Source: Streptomyces sp. NBC_00358 (GTDB lineage Bacteria; Actinomycetota; Actinomycetes; Streptomycetales; Streptomycetaceae). From it: DNA of 64,000 bases. The translations under genes and the position numbers were made by a program. Each line of letters opens with the position of its first letter. Positions within the stretch are counted from its first letter, which is position 1. Below, one piece after another: positions 1-8,786 of this stretch. Where the stretch lies: contig NZ_CP107976.1 of the NCBI RefSeq assembly GCF_036099295.1, positions 2,046,001 through 2,110,000 on the forward strand, read 5' to 3'. The notes under the pieces are model-generated. The model saw only the letters and a program-made list of their open reading frames with translations. It was not told where the DNA came from and ran no database searches.

Positions 1-2
1 TG

Positions 3-479
3 AGCTACACCGTGTCCGTCGGGGTGGAGCGCACCTTCCACCAGGACTTCGCGTTCGGGCTCCGGCAGCTCTCGGACATCGGGCTGCGGGCGCTGTCGGC
101 CGCGGTGAACGATCCGACCACCGCCGTGCAGGCCATCGACCGCATCGTGCAGTTCCTGGCCGCCGTCGCCGGCCGGCCCCTGGACGCGGCGGTCCATCGC
201 GACCGGCGCGGGAAAGTCCGGCTGGTGCAGCCGGTACCGGGCTGGACCGAGCTGGTCGATCTCGGGTTCGCCGAGATCCGCTCGTGCGCGGTCGGCAGTC
301 CGCAGGTCACCCGGCGCCTCATCGCCGGGCTCGACGATCTGGCCGGGATCGCTCCCGCGGACCGCCGCGAGCCACTGCTCCGGCATCGCACGCTGCTCGT
401 CGAGGCCGTGGAGGGGTCGGGTCTGGAGGCGTCGGACCGCGCCTTCGCGCTGCGGCCCGACCGGCAGGGCATCGGGTAG
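3..479 (+). CDS. DUF2254 membrane protein, C-terminal part (partial)
   Basis: The reading frame is open from the left edge and ends at TAG 477-479, leaving 158 residues. The segment around 'RTFHQDFAFGLRQLSDIGLRALS' (seen in pieces as 'DFAFGLRQL' and 'SAAVNDPTTAVQAID') is the characteristic cytoplasmic C-terminal region of the DUF2254 predicted membrane proteins. The membrane-spanning N-terminal half lies outside the window, so neither start nor promoter can be judged. The family has no established function. There is no gene directly behind it, only a tandem repeat array. Confidence 0.8.
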   Translation, partial: SYTVSVGVERTFHQDFAFGLRQLSDIGLRALSAAVNDPTTAVQAIDRIVQFLAAVAGRPLDAAVHRDRRGKVRLVQPVPGWTELVDLGFAEIRSCAVGSPQVTRRLIAGLDDLAGIAPADRREPLLRHRTLLVEAVEGSGLEASDRAFALRPDRQGIG

Positions 480-1000
480 CCGACGGAACACCTCCGGCCG
501 ATACCCCGCGCTGCCGGGCAGGGCGGGGTATCGCCCGCAGGGCCATGTCTCGCCCGGCACAGCGGGGCAACGCCCAGCGCGGCAGGGGATCGCCCGCGGG
601 GCCGGGTCTCGCCCGAAGGGCCAGGTCTCGCCCGACCCAGCGGGGTAACACCCAGCACGGCGGGGCAACGCCCGCACGGCGGGGCAACGCCCGCACGGCG
701 GGGCAACGCCCGCACGGCGGGGCAACGCCCGCACGGCGGGGCAACGCCCGCACGGCGGGGCAACGCCCGCACGGCGGGGCAACGCCCGCACGGCGGGGCA
801 ACGCCCGCACGGCGGGGCAACGCCCGCACGGCGGGGCAACGCCCGCACGGCGGGGCAACGCCCGAAGGGCCGCGTCTCGCCCGGCACGGCCGGGGACCGC
901 CCGCACAGCGGAGCAACACCCAGCGCGGCAGGGGACCGCCCGCACGGCGGGGCCGCGCCCGACGGCGGACGCCGCCCCGCGCTCAGCCCGCGAGGCTCAC
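480..1000. repeat. 19-bp tandem repeat array
   Basis: A GC-rich tandem array with a strict 19-bp period and unit GCCCGCACGGCGGGGCAAC. About ten near-identical copies run from about 655 to 865. The element GCACGG starts at 674, 693, 712, 731, 750, 769, 788, 807, 826 and 845. Degenerate copies extend on both sides, from roughly 500 to 960, with variants such as 'gcccgaagggccaggtctc'. The unit contains a short inverted repeat (GCCCG...CGGGGC). Period 19 is not a multiple of 3, so translation runs through all frames, and I regard it as non-coding. Confidence 0.85.
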
Positions 1001-1004
1001 GCCG

Positions 1005-1180
1005 CTCACCGGGCCTGGTCCACCGGACCCACCGGGTGCAGCGACCCCACCGGGTTCACCCGGACCCACCCGGTTCACGGGCCCCGCCGGGTCCACCGGA
1101 CCCACCGGGCGCACCGGGCGCACCGGCCTCACCGGACTCACCGGCCCCGCCAGGTTCACGGGACCGACCGGACCGACCGC
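1005..1180. repeat. Short-period 'accgga/ccaccggg' repeat tract
   Basis: A second low-complexity tract follows the 19-bp array. It is built from 6-, 9- and 15-bp multiples around 'ccaccgg' and 'caccggac'. Read leftward it would encode collagen-like Gly-Pro-Val triplets, but no ribosome binding site or plausible start precedes that frame. It lies in the 784-base gap between the DUF2254 gene and the aldehyde dehydrogenase, and I see no gene in that gap. Confidence 0.6.
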
Positions 1181-1263
1181 ACCGCGCCGGCCTGACGCGG
1201 CCGGGCCCGGCCTGACCCTGCGAGGCGCGGCGAGGCCCGGCCAGGCCAGCAACCTCACGAGGC

Positions 1264-2877
1264 TCACGGCATCAGGTGGTAGTCCGGGAAGTTCCCCGGC
1301 AACCGCTCCCCCGCCGGCCCCTGGGTCACCGCGCGCACGAGCAGTTCGCCGCCCACGAAGGCGCCGCGCCACGACGCGCCGAAGCCGCCGAAGAGTTCGT
1401 CCCGGTCGCCCCGGGAACGGGGCTTCCCGTGGCCGGTCTTGAACGCGCGGATCTGCGGGGCCAGTCGGGTGTACGTCGTCTCGTCGTCCGTGGACAGCGT
1501 GGCGACCAGCGCCCCGTTGGAGGCGTTCATGGCGGCGAGCAGCTCGGCCTCGGTGTCGACCAGGACGATGGTGTCGACCGGGCCGAACGGTTCCGCGTGG
1601 TGCAGGGGTGAGGAGGGGGGCGGGTTGAGGAGCGTGACGGGCTGGACGTACGCCGACGTGTCCTGGCCGGGCAGGAAGCGGGTGTCGGACAGTCGGCCGC
1701 GGTGCAGCGGGACGGCGCCCCGGTCGATGGCCTCGGCCACCTGGTCGTGCAGTTCCTTGGCCTTGGCCGCGTTGATGACCGGGCCGAAGTCCAGCGAGGG
1801 GTACGGGTCGTCGGGCCGCTCGACGGCGAGGGGGTGGCCGGTCCGCAGGGTGCGGACGGCCGGGAGGTACGCGGTGAGGAAGTCGTCGAACAGGGCGCGC
1901 TGGACGACGAAGCGCGGGTAGGCCGTGCAGCGCTGTTTGCCGTAGTCGAAGAGCTTGGGGACGACCGCCGTCAGGGCGTCCCAGTCGGTGAAGTTCCAGA
2001 TGCCCCAGGTGTTCAGGCCCTCCTGTTCGAGGACATGGCGCTTGCCGAGGTCGGCGACGGCGGTGGCCACGGCGGCGCCGGTGTCCCGGCCGCCGACGAA
2101 GGAGACACAGCCGATCTCGGGCGCCCGCACGAGTGCCTCCGACAGCTCACCCCCGCTGCCGCTGACCAGGGTGACGGGGATACCCTCACGCGCGGCGAGC
2201 GCGCAGGCCAGCGTGAGGCAGGCGACACCGCCGTCGGTCGGGGTCTTGGCGATGACGGCGTTGCCCGCCAGGGCCTGGACCAGCATCGCGTGGACGAGGA
2301 CGCTCATCGGGTAGTTCCAGCTGGCGATGTTGGAGACGGGTCCGTCGAGCGGGGCCCGGCCCTCCACCATGGGCTCGATGCCGTCGACGTACCAGCGCAC
2401 GCCGTCGATCGCCCGGTCCACGTCGGCCTGGGCCAGCCGCCAGGGCTTGCCGATCTCCCAGACCAGCAGGAGGGCGAGCAGTTCGCGGTGTTCGGTCAGG
2501 GCGTCGAGGGTCGCCGCCACGCGGGCCCGGCGTTCCGGGAGGGGGACGTGGCGCCAGGCCCGGTGCTGGTCGAGCGAGGCGCGTACGGCCTGCCCGGCGG
2601 TGCCGCCGTCGAGCCGTGGCGGTCCCGCGATGGGGCCGCCGTCGACGGGGCTGGTGGCGGGCAGTGCACGGCCGTCCGCCTGCCAGCCGGAGTTCCAGAG
2701 GTTCAGCACCCGGTCGTCGCGGAACGCCTCGGGAGCGACGGCGAGGGACCGCCTCCAGGCGTCCGTCCAGGAGGTACCGGACTTGAGGACGAGGGGGGTG
2801 GAGCCGGGTGAGGTGAGGACGCGAGGGCCGGACTGGAGGGAACCGCCGTCGCGGGGGTCGGTGTCGAGGGTCGTCAT
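1264..2877 (-). CDS. Aldehyde dehydrogenase family protein
   Basis: A 537-residue NAD(P)-dependent aldehyde dehydrogenase fold. Visible family landmarks are the substrate/NAD segment '[12 protein letters not shown]' (about 183-194), Lys211 in 'IAKTP', the general-base glutamate region 'LEQEG' (Glu284) and the nucleophile Cys317 in '[10 protein letters not shown]'. Its N-terminal extension of about 60 residues is longer than in typical 480-500-residue members. The start ATG is preceded by 'CGGAGACACCC', an acceptable ribosome binding site. It lies 143 bp downstream of sucD on the same strand and may be the third gene of that unit. The substrate cannot be read from sequence. In this context an aldehyde linked to C2 (glyoxylate/glycolaldehyde) or CoA metabolism is conceivable, but this is inference. 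Confidence 0.85.
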   Translation of the reverse strand: MTTLDTDPRDGGSLQSGPRVLTSPGSTPLVLKSGTSWTDAWRRSLAVAPEAFRDDRVLNLWNSGWQADGRALPATSPVDGGPIAGPPRLDGGTAGQAVRASLDQHRAWRHVPLPERRARVAATLDALTEHRELLALLLVWEIGKPWRLAQADVDRAIDGVRWYVDGIEPMVEGRAPLDGPVSNIASWNYPMSVLVHAMLVQALAGNAVIAKTPTDGGVACLTLACALAAREGIPVTLVSGSGGELSEALVRAPEIGCVSFVGGRDTGAAVATAVADLGKRHVLEQEGLNTWGIWNFTDWDALTAVVPKLFDYGKQRCTAYPRFVVQRALFDDFLTAYLPAVRTLRTGHPLAVERPDDPYPSLDFGPVINAAKAKELHDQVAEAIDRGAVPLHRGRLSDTRFLPGQDTSAYVQPVTLLNPPPSSPLHHAEPFGPVDTIVLVDTEAELLAAMNASNGALVATLSTDDETTYTRLAPQIRAFKTGHGKPRSRGDRDELFGGFGASWRGAFVGGELLVRAVTQGPAGERLPGNFPDYHLMP

Positions 2878-3020
2878 GGGTGTCTCCGCTCTCGGTGCAC
2901 AGTCGGGGGCGGGGGGCCCGGCTCCTGCCGAGGGGCAGGTCGTACGGGCCCGCGCGAACAGTCGTCGCGTACGTAAGGGGAACGTAGTGAGGTCGATCGG
3001 TTTCCGACAGTCACCTCACA

Positions 3021-3974
3021 TCAACTATGAGTGACATCACTCCCGGCCGCCCGCCCCGGCACCCGTTCCAGGACCAGCCGCGCCGTCTCGGTCGGGGTGC
3101 CGCCCACCTGCACGCCGGCCGCCTCCAGGGCCTTCCGTTTGGCCCGGGCGGTGCCCGAGGAGCCGGAGACGATGGCACCGGCGTGTCCCATGGTCCGGCC
3201 CTCGGGGGCGGTGAATCCGGCGATGTAGCCGACGACGGGCTTGGTGACGTGATCGTGGATGTACGCGGCGGCCCGCTCCTCGGCGTCGCCGCCGATCTCC
3301 CCGATGAGAACGATCAGCTCGGTCCCGGGGTCGTCCTGGAAGGCCGCCAGGCAGTCGATGTGGGTGGTGCCGACGACGGGGTCCCCGCCGATGCCCACAC
3401 AGGTCGAGAAGCCGATGTCCCGCAGTTCGTGCATGAGTTGGTAGGTGAGGGTGCCGGACTTGGAGACCAGGCCGACGCGTCCGGGCCCGGCGATGTCGGC
3501 GGGGATGATGCCCGCGTTGGACTGTCCGGGGCTGATGAGGCCGGGGCAGTTGGGGCCGATGACACGGGTGCCCCGGTCGGCGGCGTGCGCGCAGAAGGCG
3601 ACGGAGTCGTGGACGGGGATGCCCTCGGTGATGACGACGGCGAGTGCGATCCCGGCGTCGGCGGCCTCCAGTACGGCCGTACGGGCGAAGGCGGGCGGCA
3701 CGAACACGACGCTCACGTCGGCGCCGGTCGCCTCGATCCCCTCGCGCACCGATCCGAAGACGGGGACGTTTCTCGGGGCGCCTCCCGGTCCTCCGGGGTG
3801 GTGGGGGCCGTCGGACTCGACGCCGAACTCGACCGTCCGGCCGGCCTTGCGCGGGTTGACTCCGCCGACGACGTTCGTGCCGGCGGCGAGCATGCGCCGG
3901 GTGTGTCTCATGCCCTCGGCTCCGGTCATGCCCTGGACGAGGATCCTGGACTCGTTGGTGAGAAAGACGGCCAT
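3021..3974 (-). CDS. sucD: Succinyl-CoA ligase-type alpha subunit
   Basis: A 317-residue protein with the CoA-binding Rossmann domain first and the ligase domain after it. '[12 protein letters not shown]' (139-150) and the phosphohistidine loop '[10 protein letters not shown]' (His264) are diagnostic of the SucD/NDP-forming acyl-CoA ligase family. The start ATG has 'GAAGGAG' upstream and lies 11 bp after the sucC stop, so the two are co-translated. An unusual Gly/Pro/His-rich insertion ('[13 protein letters not shown]', about residues 53-65) sits where family members normally have a short link. Known family reaction: acid + CoA + NTP to acyl-CoA + NDP + Pi. Placed next to frc, the pair could supply succinyl-CoA or another CoA donor rather than act in the main TCA cycle. 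Confidence 0.9.
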   Translation of the reverse strand: MAVFLTNESRILVQGMTGAEGMRHTRRMLAAGTNVVGGVNPRKAGRTVEFGVESDGPHHPGGPGGAPRNVPVFGSVREGIEATGADVSVVFVPPAFARTAVLEAADAGIALAVVITEGIPVHDSVAFCAHAADRGTRVIGPNCPGLISPGQSNAGIIPADIAGPGRVGLVSKSGTLTYQLMHELRDIGFSTCVGIGGDPVVGTTHIDCLAAFQDDPGTELIVLIGEIGGDAEERAAAYIHDHVTKPVVGYIAGFTAPEGRTMGHAGAIVSGSSGTARAKRKALEAAGVQVGGTPTETARLVLERVPGRAAGSDVTHS

Positions 3975-3985
3975 GTACCGCTCCT

Positions 3986-5116
3986 TCAGGTGGTGTCGGC
4001 CAGTCGGGCGGCGAGGCGGGCGGCTTCGTCCATGGTGGTGGCCTGGTGGACCAATGGGTGCGCCCGGCCGTCGAGCAGGGCCCGGCCCCGTGCGGCGTTG
4101 TTGCCGTCGAGCCGGACCACGATCGGCTTGCTCGGCCGTACGGTGTCCAGGGCCCGCACGATGCCGTCGGCGACCGTGTCGCAGGCGGTGATCCCGCCGA
4201 AGACGTTGACGAGGACGGACTTGACGTCCGGGTCGGAGAGGACGACGGACAGGGCGTCGGACATGACCCGCGCGGAGGCTCCGCCGCCGATGTCGAGGAA
4301 GTCGGCGGGGCGGGCTCCGCAGTCGGCGACCACGTCGAGTGTCGCCATGACGAGTCCCGCGCCGTTGCCGATGACGCCGACCCGGCCGTCGAGCTTCACG
4401 TAGTTGAGGCCCCTGGCCGCGGCCGCCGCCTCCAGCGGGTCGGTGTGCGGGTCCTCCTTTTCTCCCCAACGTGCTTGGCGGAAGCGGGCGTTGTCGTCGA
4501 GGGTCACTTTGCCGTCGAGTGCCACGAGCTGTCCCCGGGTGGTGCGGACGAGCGGGTTCACCTCGACGAGGACGGCGTCCTCGCGTGTCAGCACCCGCCA
4601 GAGCCCGATCAGGATGTCGGCGGTCCGCGGCGGCAGCCCCGCCGCCCGCGCGATCTCGTCCGCCTTCGCCGGGGTGACGCCCTCCGCCGGGTCCACGGGG
4701 ACGCGCGCGACCGCTTCCGGCCTGGCCGCGGCGACCTGCTCGATCTCCGTACCGCCCTCGGCGGAGGCGATCGCGAGGAAGCGTCCGGCGGCGCGGTCGA
4801 GGACGTACGCGACGTAGAACTCGCTCTCGATGTCGATGGGCTGGGCCAGCATCACCGTCCGGACCGGATGGCCCCCGATCTCCGTGCCGAGGATCCGGCG
4901 TGCCGTCCGTTCGGCGGCGGCGGGGTCCTCGGCGAGCCGCACACCCCCCGCCCTGCCGCGCCCGCCGGTCCTGACCTGGGCCTTGACCACGACCCGGCCG
5001 CCGAGTCCCCGGGCGATCGCCCGCGCCTCCCGGGGCGAGTCCGTGACCTCGGCGCGCGGCACCAAGATGCCGTACTCCTCGAAGAGTTGCCGCGCCTGGT
5101 ACTCGTACAGGTCCAC
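3986..5116 (-). CDS. sucC: Succinyl-CoA ligase-type beta subunit
   Basis: A 376-residue beta subunit. The ATP-grasp domain begins with '[15 protein letters not shown]', then '[16 protein letters not shown]' (nucleotide-binding Lys/Gly segment), 'EVNPL' (metal-binding) and '[15 protein letters not shown]'. The C-terminal CoA-ligase-like part contains '[10 protein letters not shown]'. I chose the GTG at 5116 because 'ACAGGAG' precedes it at normal spacing and the protein then begins exactly like family members. An ATG 30 bases further out would add a poorly conserved tail. It forms a two-gene unit with sucD and is divergent from frc, with an inverted repeat between the two promoters. Confidence 0.9.
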   Translation of the reverse strand: MDLYEYQARQLFEEYGILVPRAEVTDSPREARAIARGLGGRVVVKAQVRTGGRGRAGGVRLAEDPAAAERTARRILGTEIGGHPVRTVMLAQPIDIESEFYVAYVLDRAAGRFLAIASAEGGTEIEQVAAARPEAVARVPVDPAEGVTPAKADEIARAAGLPPRTADILIGLWRVLTREDAVLVEVNPLVRTTRGQLVALDGKVTLDDNARFRQARWGEKEDPHTDPLEAAAAARGLNYVKLDGRVGVIGNGAGLVMATLDVVADCGARPADFLDIGGGASARVMSDALSVVLSDPDVKSVLVNVFGGITACDTVADGIVRALDTVRPSKPIVVRLDGNNAARGRALLDGRAHPLVHQATTMDEAARLAARLADTT

Positions 5117-5187
5117 GATTCGGCTCCTGTCCTGAAAGTGGTGCACGACCCCTGGACATCACCCATCGGATGCGGGATAACAATCTT

Positions 5188-5211
5188 CATACAGTATTCG
5201 TCGACTGTATG
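5188..5211. promoter_or_regulatory. Perfect 8-bp inverted repeat in the sucC/frc intergenic region
   Basis: Arms CATACAGT and ACTGTATG are separated by 8 bases and lie between the divergent sucC and frc genes, about 70 bp from each start. The 19-base word TCGTCGACTGTATGCAATG (5198-5216), which includes the right arm, recurs with 17 of 19 bases at 15195-15213. The position and symmetry suit a dimeric regulator. The GntR/FadR-type protein encoded at 11792-12466 is the obvious candidate, but this is inference. Confidence 0.55.
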
Positions 5212-5281
5212 CAATGTACGAACCTGGCCCACCGCCGGCGGCATCGGGGCGGCTCAAGGCAACGGACAAGTGAGGTGACCT

Positions 5282-6514
5282 GTGACGACCAAGGCTCTCG
5301 AAGGCATCCGCGTCCTGGACATGACGCACGTTCAGTCCGGGCCCTCGGCGACCCAGTTGATGGCCTGGCTCGGCGCCGACGTGGTCAAACTGGAGGCGCC
5401 GTCCGGCGACATCACCCGCACCCAGCTGCGGGACCTGCCGGACGTCGACTCCCTCTACTTCACCATGCTCAACAGCAACAAGCGCAGCATCACCCTCAAC
5501 ACCAAGACCGAGCGCGGCAAACAGCTCCTGACCGAGCTGATCCGCCGCTCCGATGTCATGGTGGAGAACTTCGGACCCGGCGCGATCGACCGCATGGGCT
5601 TCACCTGGGACCGCGTCCGAGAGATCAACCCGCGGATCGTCTACGCCTCCATCAAGGGCTTCGGGGACGGCCCGTACACCGACTTCAAGGCGTACGAGGT
5701 GGTCGCGCAGGCCATGGGCGGTTCCATGGCCACCACCGGTTTCGAGGACGGTCCGCCGATGGCCACCGGAGCCCAGGTCGGTGACTCCGGCACGGGCGTC
5801 CACGCCGTCGCCGCGATCCTCGCCGCGCTCCTCCAGCGCACCCGCACCGGACGCGGCCAGCGCGTCAACGTCGCCATGCAGCACGCCGTCCTCAACCTCT
5901 GCCGGGTGAAGCTGCGCGACCAGCAGCGCCTCGCGCACGGACCGCTCGCCGAGTACCCCAACGAGGACTTCGGCGACGAGGTCCCGCGCTCCGGCAACGC
6001 CTCCGGCGGCGGCCAGCCCGGCTGGGCCGTCAAGTGCGCGCCCGGCGGCCCCAACGACTACGTCTACGTCATCGTCCAGCCCACCGGCTGGAAGCCGGTC
6101 ACGCGGCTGATCGGCCGGCCCGAACTCGCCGACGACGCCGAATGGGCCACACCGCAGGCCCGGTTGCCCAAGCTCGCCAAGATGTTCCAGCTCATCGAGG
6201 AGTGGACCATCACGCTGCCCAAGTGGCAGGTGCTGGAGAAACTCAACGCCCAGAGCATCCCGTGCGGACCGATCCTGTCCACCAAGGAGATCATCGAGGA
6301 CACCTCGCTCGCCGCCAACGACATGGTCGTCGAGGTCGAGCACCCCGAGCGCGGCTCGTACGTCACCGTCGGCAGCCCGCTCAAACTCTCCGACTCCCCC
6401 GTCGACATCACCGCCTCCCCGCTGCTCGGTGAACACAACGAGGAGATCTACATCGGAGAACTCGGCCTCGGTGACGAGGAGTTGCGTTTGCTGAAGTCGG
6501 GCGGGGTGATCTGA
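5282..6514 (+). CDS. frc: Formyl-CoA:oxalate CoA-transferase
   Basis: A 410-residue class III (CaiB/BaiF) CoA-transferase that follows the Oxalobacter Frc sequence closely from end to end: '[15 protein letters not shown]', '[16 protein letters not shown]', '[17 protein letters not shown]', 'LLGEH'. The catalytic aspartate that carries the acyl anhydride is Asp168 in '[12 protein letters not shown]'. The mobile glycine loop reads SGGGQ (241-245) where the well-studied enzyme has GGGGQ. Known reaction: formyl-CoA + oxalate gives formate + oxalyl-CoA; relatives use succinyl- or acetyl-CoA as donor. The GTG start has 'GTGAGGTGACC' upstream. The acyl-CoA synthetase gene starts 1 base after the stop codon, so the two are coupled. 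Confidence 0.93.
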   Translation: MTTKALEGIRVLDMTHVQSGPSATQLMAWLGADVVKLEAPSGDITRTQLRDLPDVDSLYFTMLNSNKRSITLNTKTERGKQLLTELIRRSDVMVENFGPGAIDRMGFTWDRVREINPRIVYASIKGFGDGPYTDFKAYEVVAQAMGGSMATTGFEDGPPMATGAQVGDSGTGVHAVAAILAALLQRTRTGRGQRVNVAMQHAVLNLCRVKLRDQQRLAHGPLAEYPNEDFGDEVPRSGNASGGGQPGWAVKCAPGGPNDYVYVIVQPTGWKPVTRLIGRPELADDAEWATPQARLPKLAKMFQLIEEWTITLPKWQVLEKLNAQSIPCGPILSTKEIIEDTSLAANDMVVEVEHPERGSYVTVGSPLKLSDSPVDITASPLLGEHNEEIYIGELGLGDEELRLLKSGGVI

Positions 6515-6515
6515 G

Positions 6516-8663
6516 GTGGCCGGTCAGGACCGGGTGGCGAGGGTGCGGGCACTCCTCGAGGGCGTACGACGCGAGGGGCGGACCGCGCTCACGGCACCCG
6601 AGGGGAAGCTGGTCGCCGACGCCTACGGGATCGCCGTGCCCGGTGAGGAGCTGGCCCGCGACGAGGAGGAGGCGGTGGCCCACGCGGAACGCTTCGGCGG
6701 CCCGGTGGTGATGAAGATCGTCTCCCCCGACATCCTGCACAAGACCGACGCGGGCGGGGTGCTCGTCGGTGTCGAGGGGGCGGCGGACGTACGGGCCGCC
6801 TTCCGCACCATCGTCGCGAACGCGCGGGCGTACGACGTGCGCGCCCGGATCGACGGCGTACAGGTGCAGGAACTGGTCCCGCCGGGGCAGGAGGTCATCG
6901 TCGGAGCGGTGAGCGACCCGACGTTCGGGAAGGTCGTCGCCTTCGGGCTCGGCGGGGTGCTGGTCGAGGTCCTCAAGGACGTCACGTTCCGGCTCGCGCC
7001 GGTGAGTGACGACGAGGCCCTGTCGATGCTGGACTCGATCCGCTCGGCACAGATCCTGCGCGGGGTGCGCGGCGCGCCGCCGGTGCGCAGGGCGGCCCTG
7101 GCCGACCAGATCCGCCGGGTCTCCGAACTCGTCACGGACTTCCCCGAGATCGCCGAGGTGGACCTCAACCCGGTGATCGCCTCCCCCGAGGGCGCGGTCG
7201 CGGCGGACATCCGCGTGCTCCTCGGCGGGAGCGCTCCGGCCGCGCGGCGCCGGTACACGCGGGCGGAGATCCTCGCTTCCATGGACCGGCTGATGCGGCC
7301 GAGGTCGATCGCCGTGATCGGCGCCTCGGACGTCCCGGGCAAGATCGGTCACGCGGTGCTGCGCAACCTGATCGACGGGGGTTTCGCGGGCGAGATCCAT
7401 CCGGTGAACCCCCGGGCCGACGACATCCAGGGGCGCAAGGCCTACGCGAGTGTCGCGGACATTCCCGGGGAGGTGGACGTCGCGGTGTTCGCCGTGCCCG
7501 CCCGCGCGGTGGCCCGGGTGCTGGAGGAGGTGGGGCGCAAGAACATCCCGAACGCGGTCCTGATCCCCTCGGGGTTCGCGGAGACCGGCGAACAGGGGCT
7601 CCAGGACGAGCTCGTGGCCATCGGCGAGCGGTACGGCGTCCGGCTGCTGGGCCCGAACATCTACGGCTACTACTCGACCTGGCAGGATGTGTGCGCCACG
7701 TTCTGCACGCCCTACAACGTGAAGGGCGGTGTCGCGCTCACCTCGCAGTCCGGCGGCATCGGCATGGCCGTCCTGGGGTTCGCGCGGACCACGAAGACGG
7801 GGGTCTCGGCGATCGTCGGGCTCGGCAACAAGGCGGACCTGGACGAGGACGACCTGCTCACCTGGTTCGGCGAGGACCCGCACACGACGTGCGTCGCGAT
7901 GCACCTGGAGGACCTCAAGGACGGCCGGGCCTTCGTGGCGGCGGCCCGCGCCACGGTCCCGAGGAAGCCGGTCGTCGTCCTGAAGGCCGGCCGTACCGCC
8001 GCCGGCGCGCGGGCCGCGGGCTCGCACACCGGAGCGCTCGCGGGCGACGACGCCGTGTACGACGACATCCTGCGGCAGGCCGGTGTCATCAGGGCTCCCG
8101 GACTCAACGACATGCTGGAGTACGCGCGCGCCCTGCCGGTGCTGCCGGCTCCCCGGGGCGACAACGTCGTGATCATCACGGGCGCAGGCGGCAGCGGCGT
8201 GCTGCTGTCCGACGCGGTGACCGACAACGGGCTGTCCCTGATGGAGATCCCGCCGGACCTCGACGCCGCCTTCAGGAAGTTCATCCCGCCCTTCGGGGCC
8301 GCGGGCAACCCCGTGGACATCACGGGCGGCGAGCCGCCCTCCACGTACGAGGCGACGATCCGGCTCGGTCTGGAGGACCCGCGCGTGCACGCGCTCGTCC
8401 TCGGCTACTGGCACACCGTGGTGACCCCTCCCCTGGTCTTCGCCGAACTCACCGCGCGCGTGGTGGCCGAATTCCGCGAACGCGGCGTCGAGAAGCCCGT
8501 GGTGGCGTCGCTCGCGGGCGACGTCGAGGTCGAGGAGGCCTGCCGGTACCTGTACGAGCGGGGGGTCGTGGCCTACCCGTACACGACCGAGATGCCGGTG
8601 GCCGTCCTCGGCGCGAAGTACCGCTGGGCGCGCGCGGCAGGACTGTTGGGGGGCCGCTCATGA
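6516..8663 (+). CDS. Acyl-CoA synthetase (NDP-forming), fused beta-alpha type
   Basis: A 715-residue single-chain ADP-forming acyl-CoA synthetase. The order is ATP-grasp first (about 10-235; 'VVMKIVSPDILHKTDAGGV', 'EVDLNPV'), then the CoA-binding Rossmann domain (about 258-350; 'RPRSIAVIGASDVPGKIGH'), then the ligase domain with the phosphohistidine loop 'SHTGALAGDD' (His504). Many archaeal/bacterial homologues have alpha before beta, so this is the permuted order. Known family reaction: carboxylate + ATP + CoA to acyl-CoA + ADP + Pi. The GTG start is 1 base after the frc stop. Together with frc it could activate oxalate or recycle formate/formyl-CoA. The substrate is not determined by sequence. 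Confidence 0.88.
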   Translation: MAGQDRVARVRALLEGVRREGRTALTAPEGKLVADAYGIAVPGEELARDEEEAVAHAERFGGPVVMKIVSPDILHKTDAGGVLVGVEGAADVRAAFRTIVANARAYDVRARIDGVQVQELVPPGQEVIVGAVSDPTFGKVVAFGLGGVLVEVLKDVTFRLAPVSDDEALSMLDSIRSAQILRGVRGAPPVRRAALADQIRRVSELVTDFPEIAEVDLNPVIASPEGAVAADIRVLLGGSAPAARRRYTRAEILASMDRLMRPRSIAVIGASDVPGKIGHAVLRNLIDGGFAGEIHPVNPRADDIQGRKAYASVADIPGEVDVAVFAVPARAVARVLEEVGRKNIPNAVLIPSGFAETGEQGLQDELVAIGERYGVRLLGPNIYGYYSTWQDVCATFCTPYNVKGGVALTSQSGGIGMAVLGFARTTKTGVSAIVGLGNKADLDEDDLLTWFGEDPHTTCVAMHLEDLKDGRAFVAAARATVPRKPVVVLKAGRTAAGARAAGSHTGALAGDDAVYDDILRQAGVIRAPGLNDMLEYARALPVLPAPRGDNVVIITGAGGSGVLLSDAVTDNGLSLMEIPPDLDAAFRKFIPPFGAAGNPVDITGGEPPSTYEATIRLGLEDPRVHALVLGYWHTVVTPPLVFAELTARVVAEFRERGVEKPVVASLAGDVEVEEACRYLYERGVVAYPYTTEMPVAVLGAKYRWARAAGLLGGRS

Positions 8664-8676
8664 CATGAGTGTGCGC

Positions 8677-8709
8677 GGGGGCGGCCGACGGTGCGCGTCG
8701 GCCGCCCCC
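8677..8709 (+). terminator. GC-rich hairpin after the acyl-CoA synthetase gene
   Basis: Thirteen-base perfect arms (GGGGGCGGCCGAC and its complement) with a 7-base loop, 13 bases behind the stop codon. There is no U-tract, as is common in high-GC actinomycetes. It may attenuate transcription into the downstream transporter pair. Confidence 0.55.
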
Positions 8710-8786
8710 GGGACCCGTGAGCGCACGAAAGGCATTTGGCAGGGGGCGCTGACCAGATCTTTCGACGCAAGGGGTGCACGATCGAC

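Noticed and set aside
480-1000. Regular repeats taken as a possible CRISPR array
   Set aside because: Copies are contiguous with no unique spacers, the unit is 19 bp and no cas genes are present.
284-1195. Long Arg/Ala/Gly-rich open frames through the minisatellite in several frames
   Set aside because: They consist mostly of repeat translation, have no ribosome binding site and no recognisable domain.
983-1372. Collagen-like GPV protein read leftward
   Set aside because: The frame starts inside the aldehyde dehydrogenase gene and lacks a start signal; better explained by a short-period DNA repeat.
3021-5183. 720-codon leftward frame covering sucD and sucC
   Set aside because: Only its last 317 codons are SucD; the front part is an out-of-frame reading of sucC.
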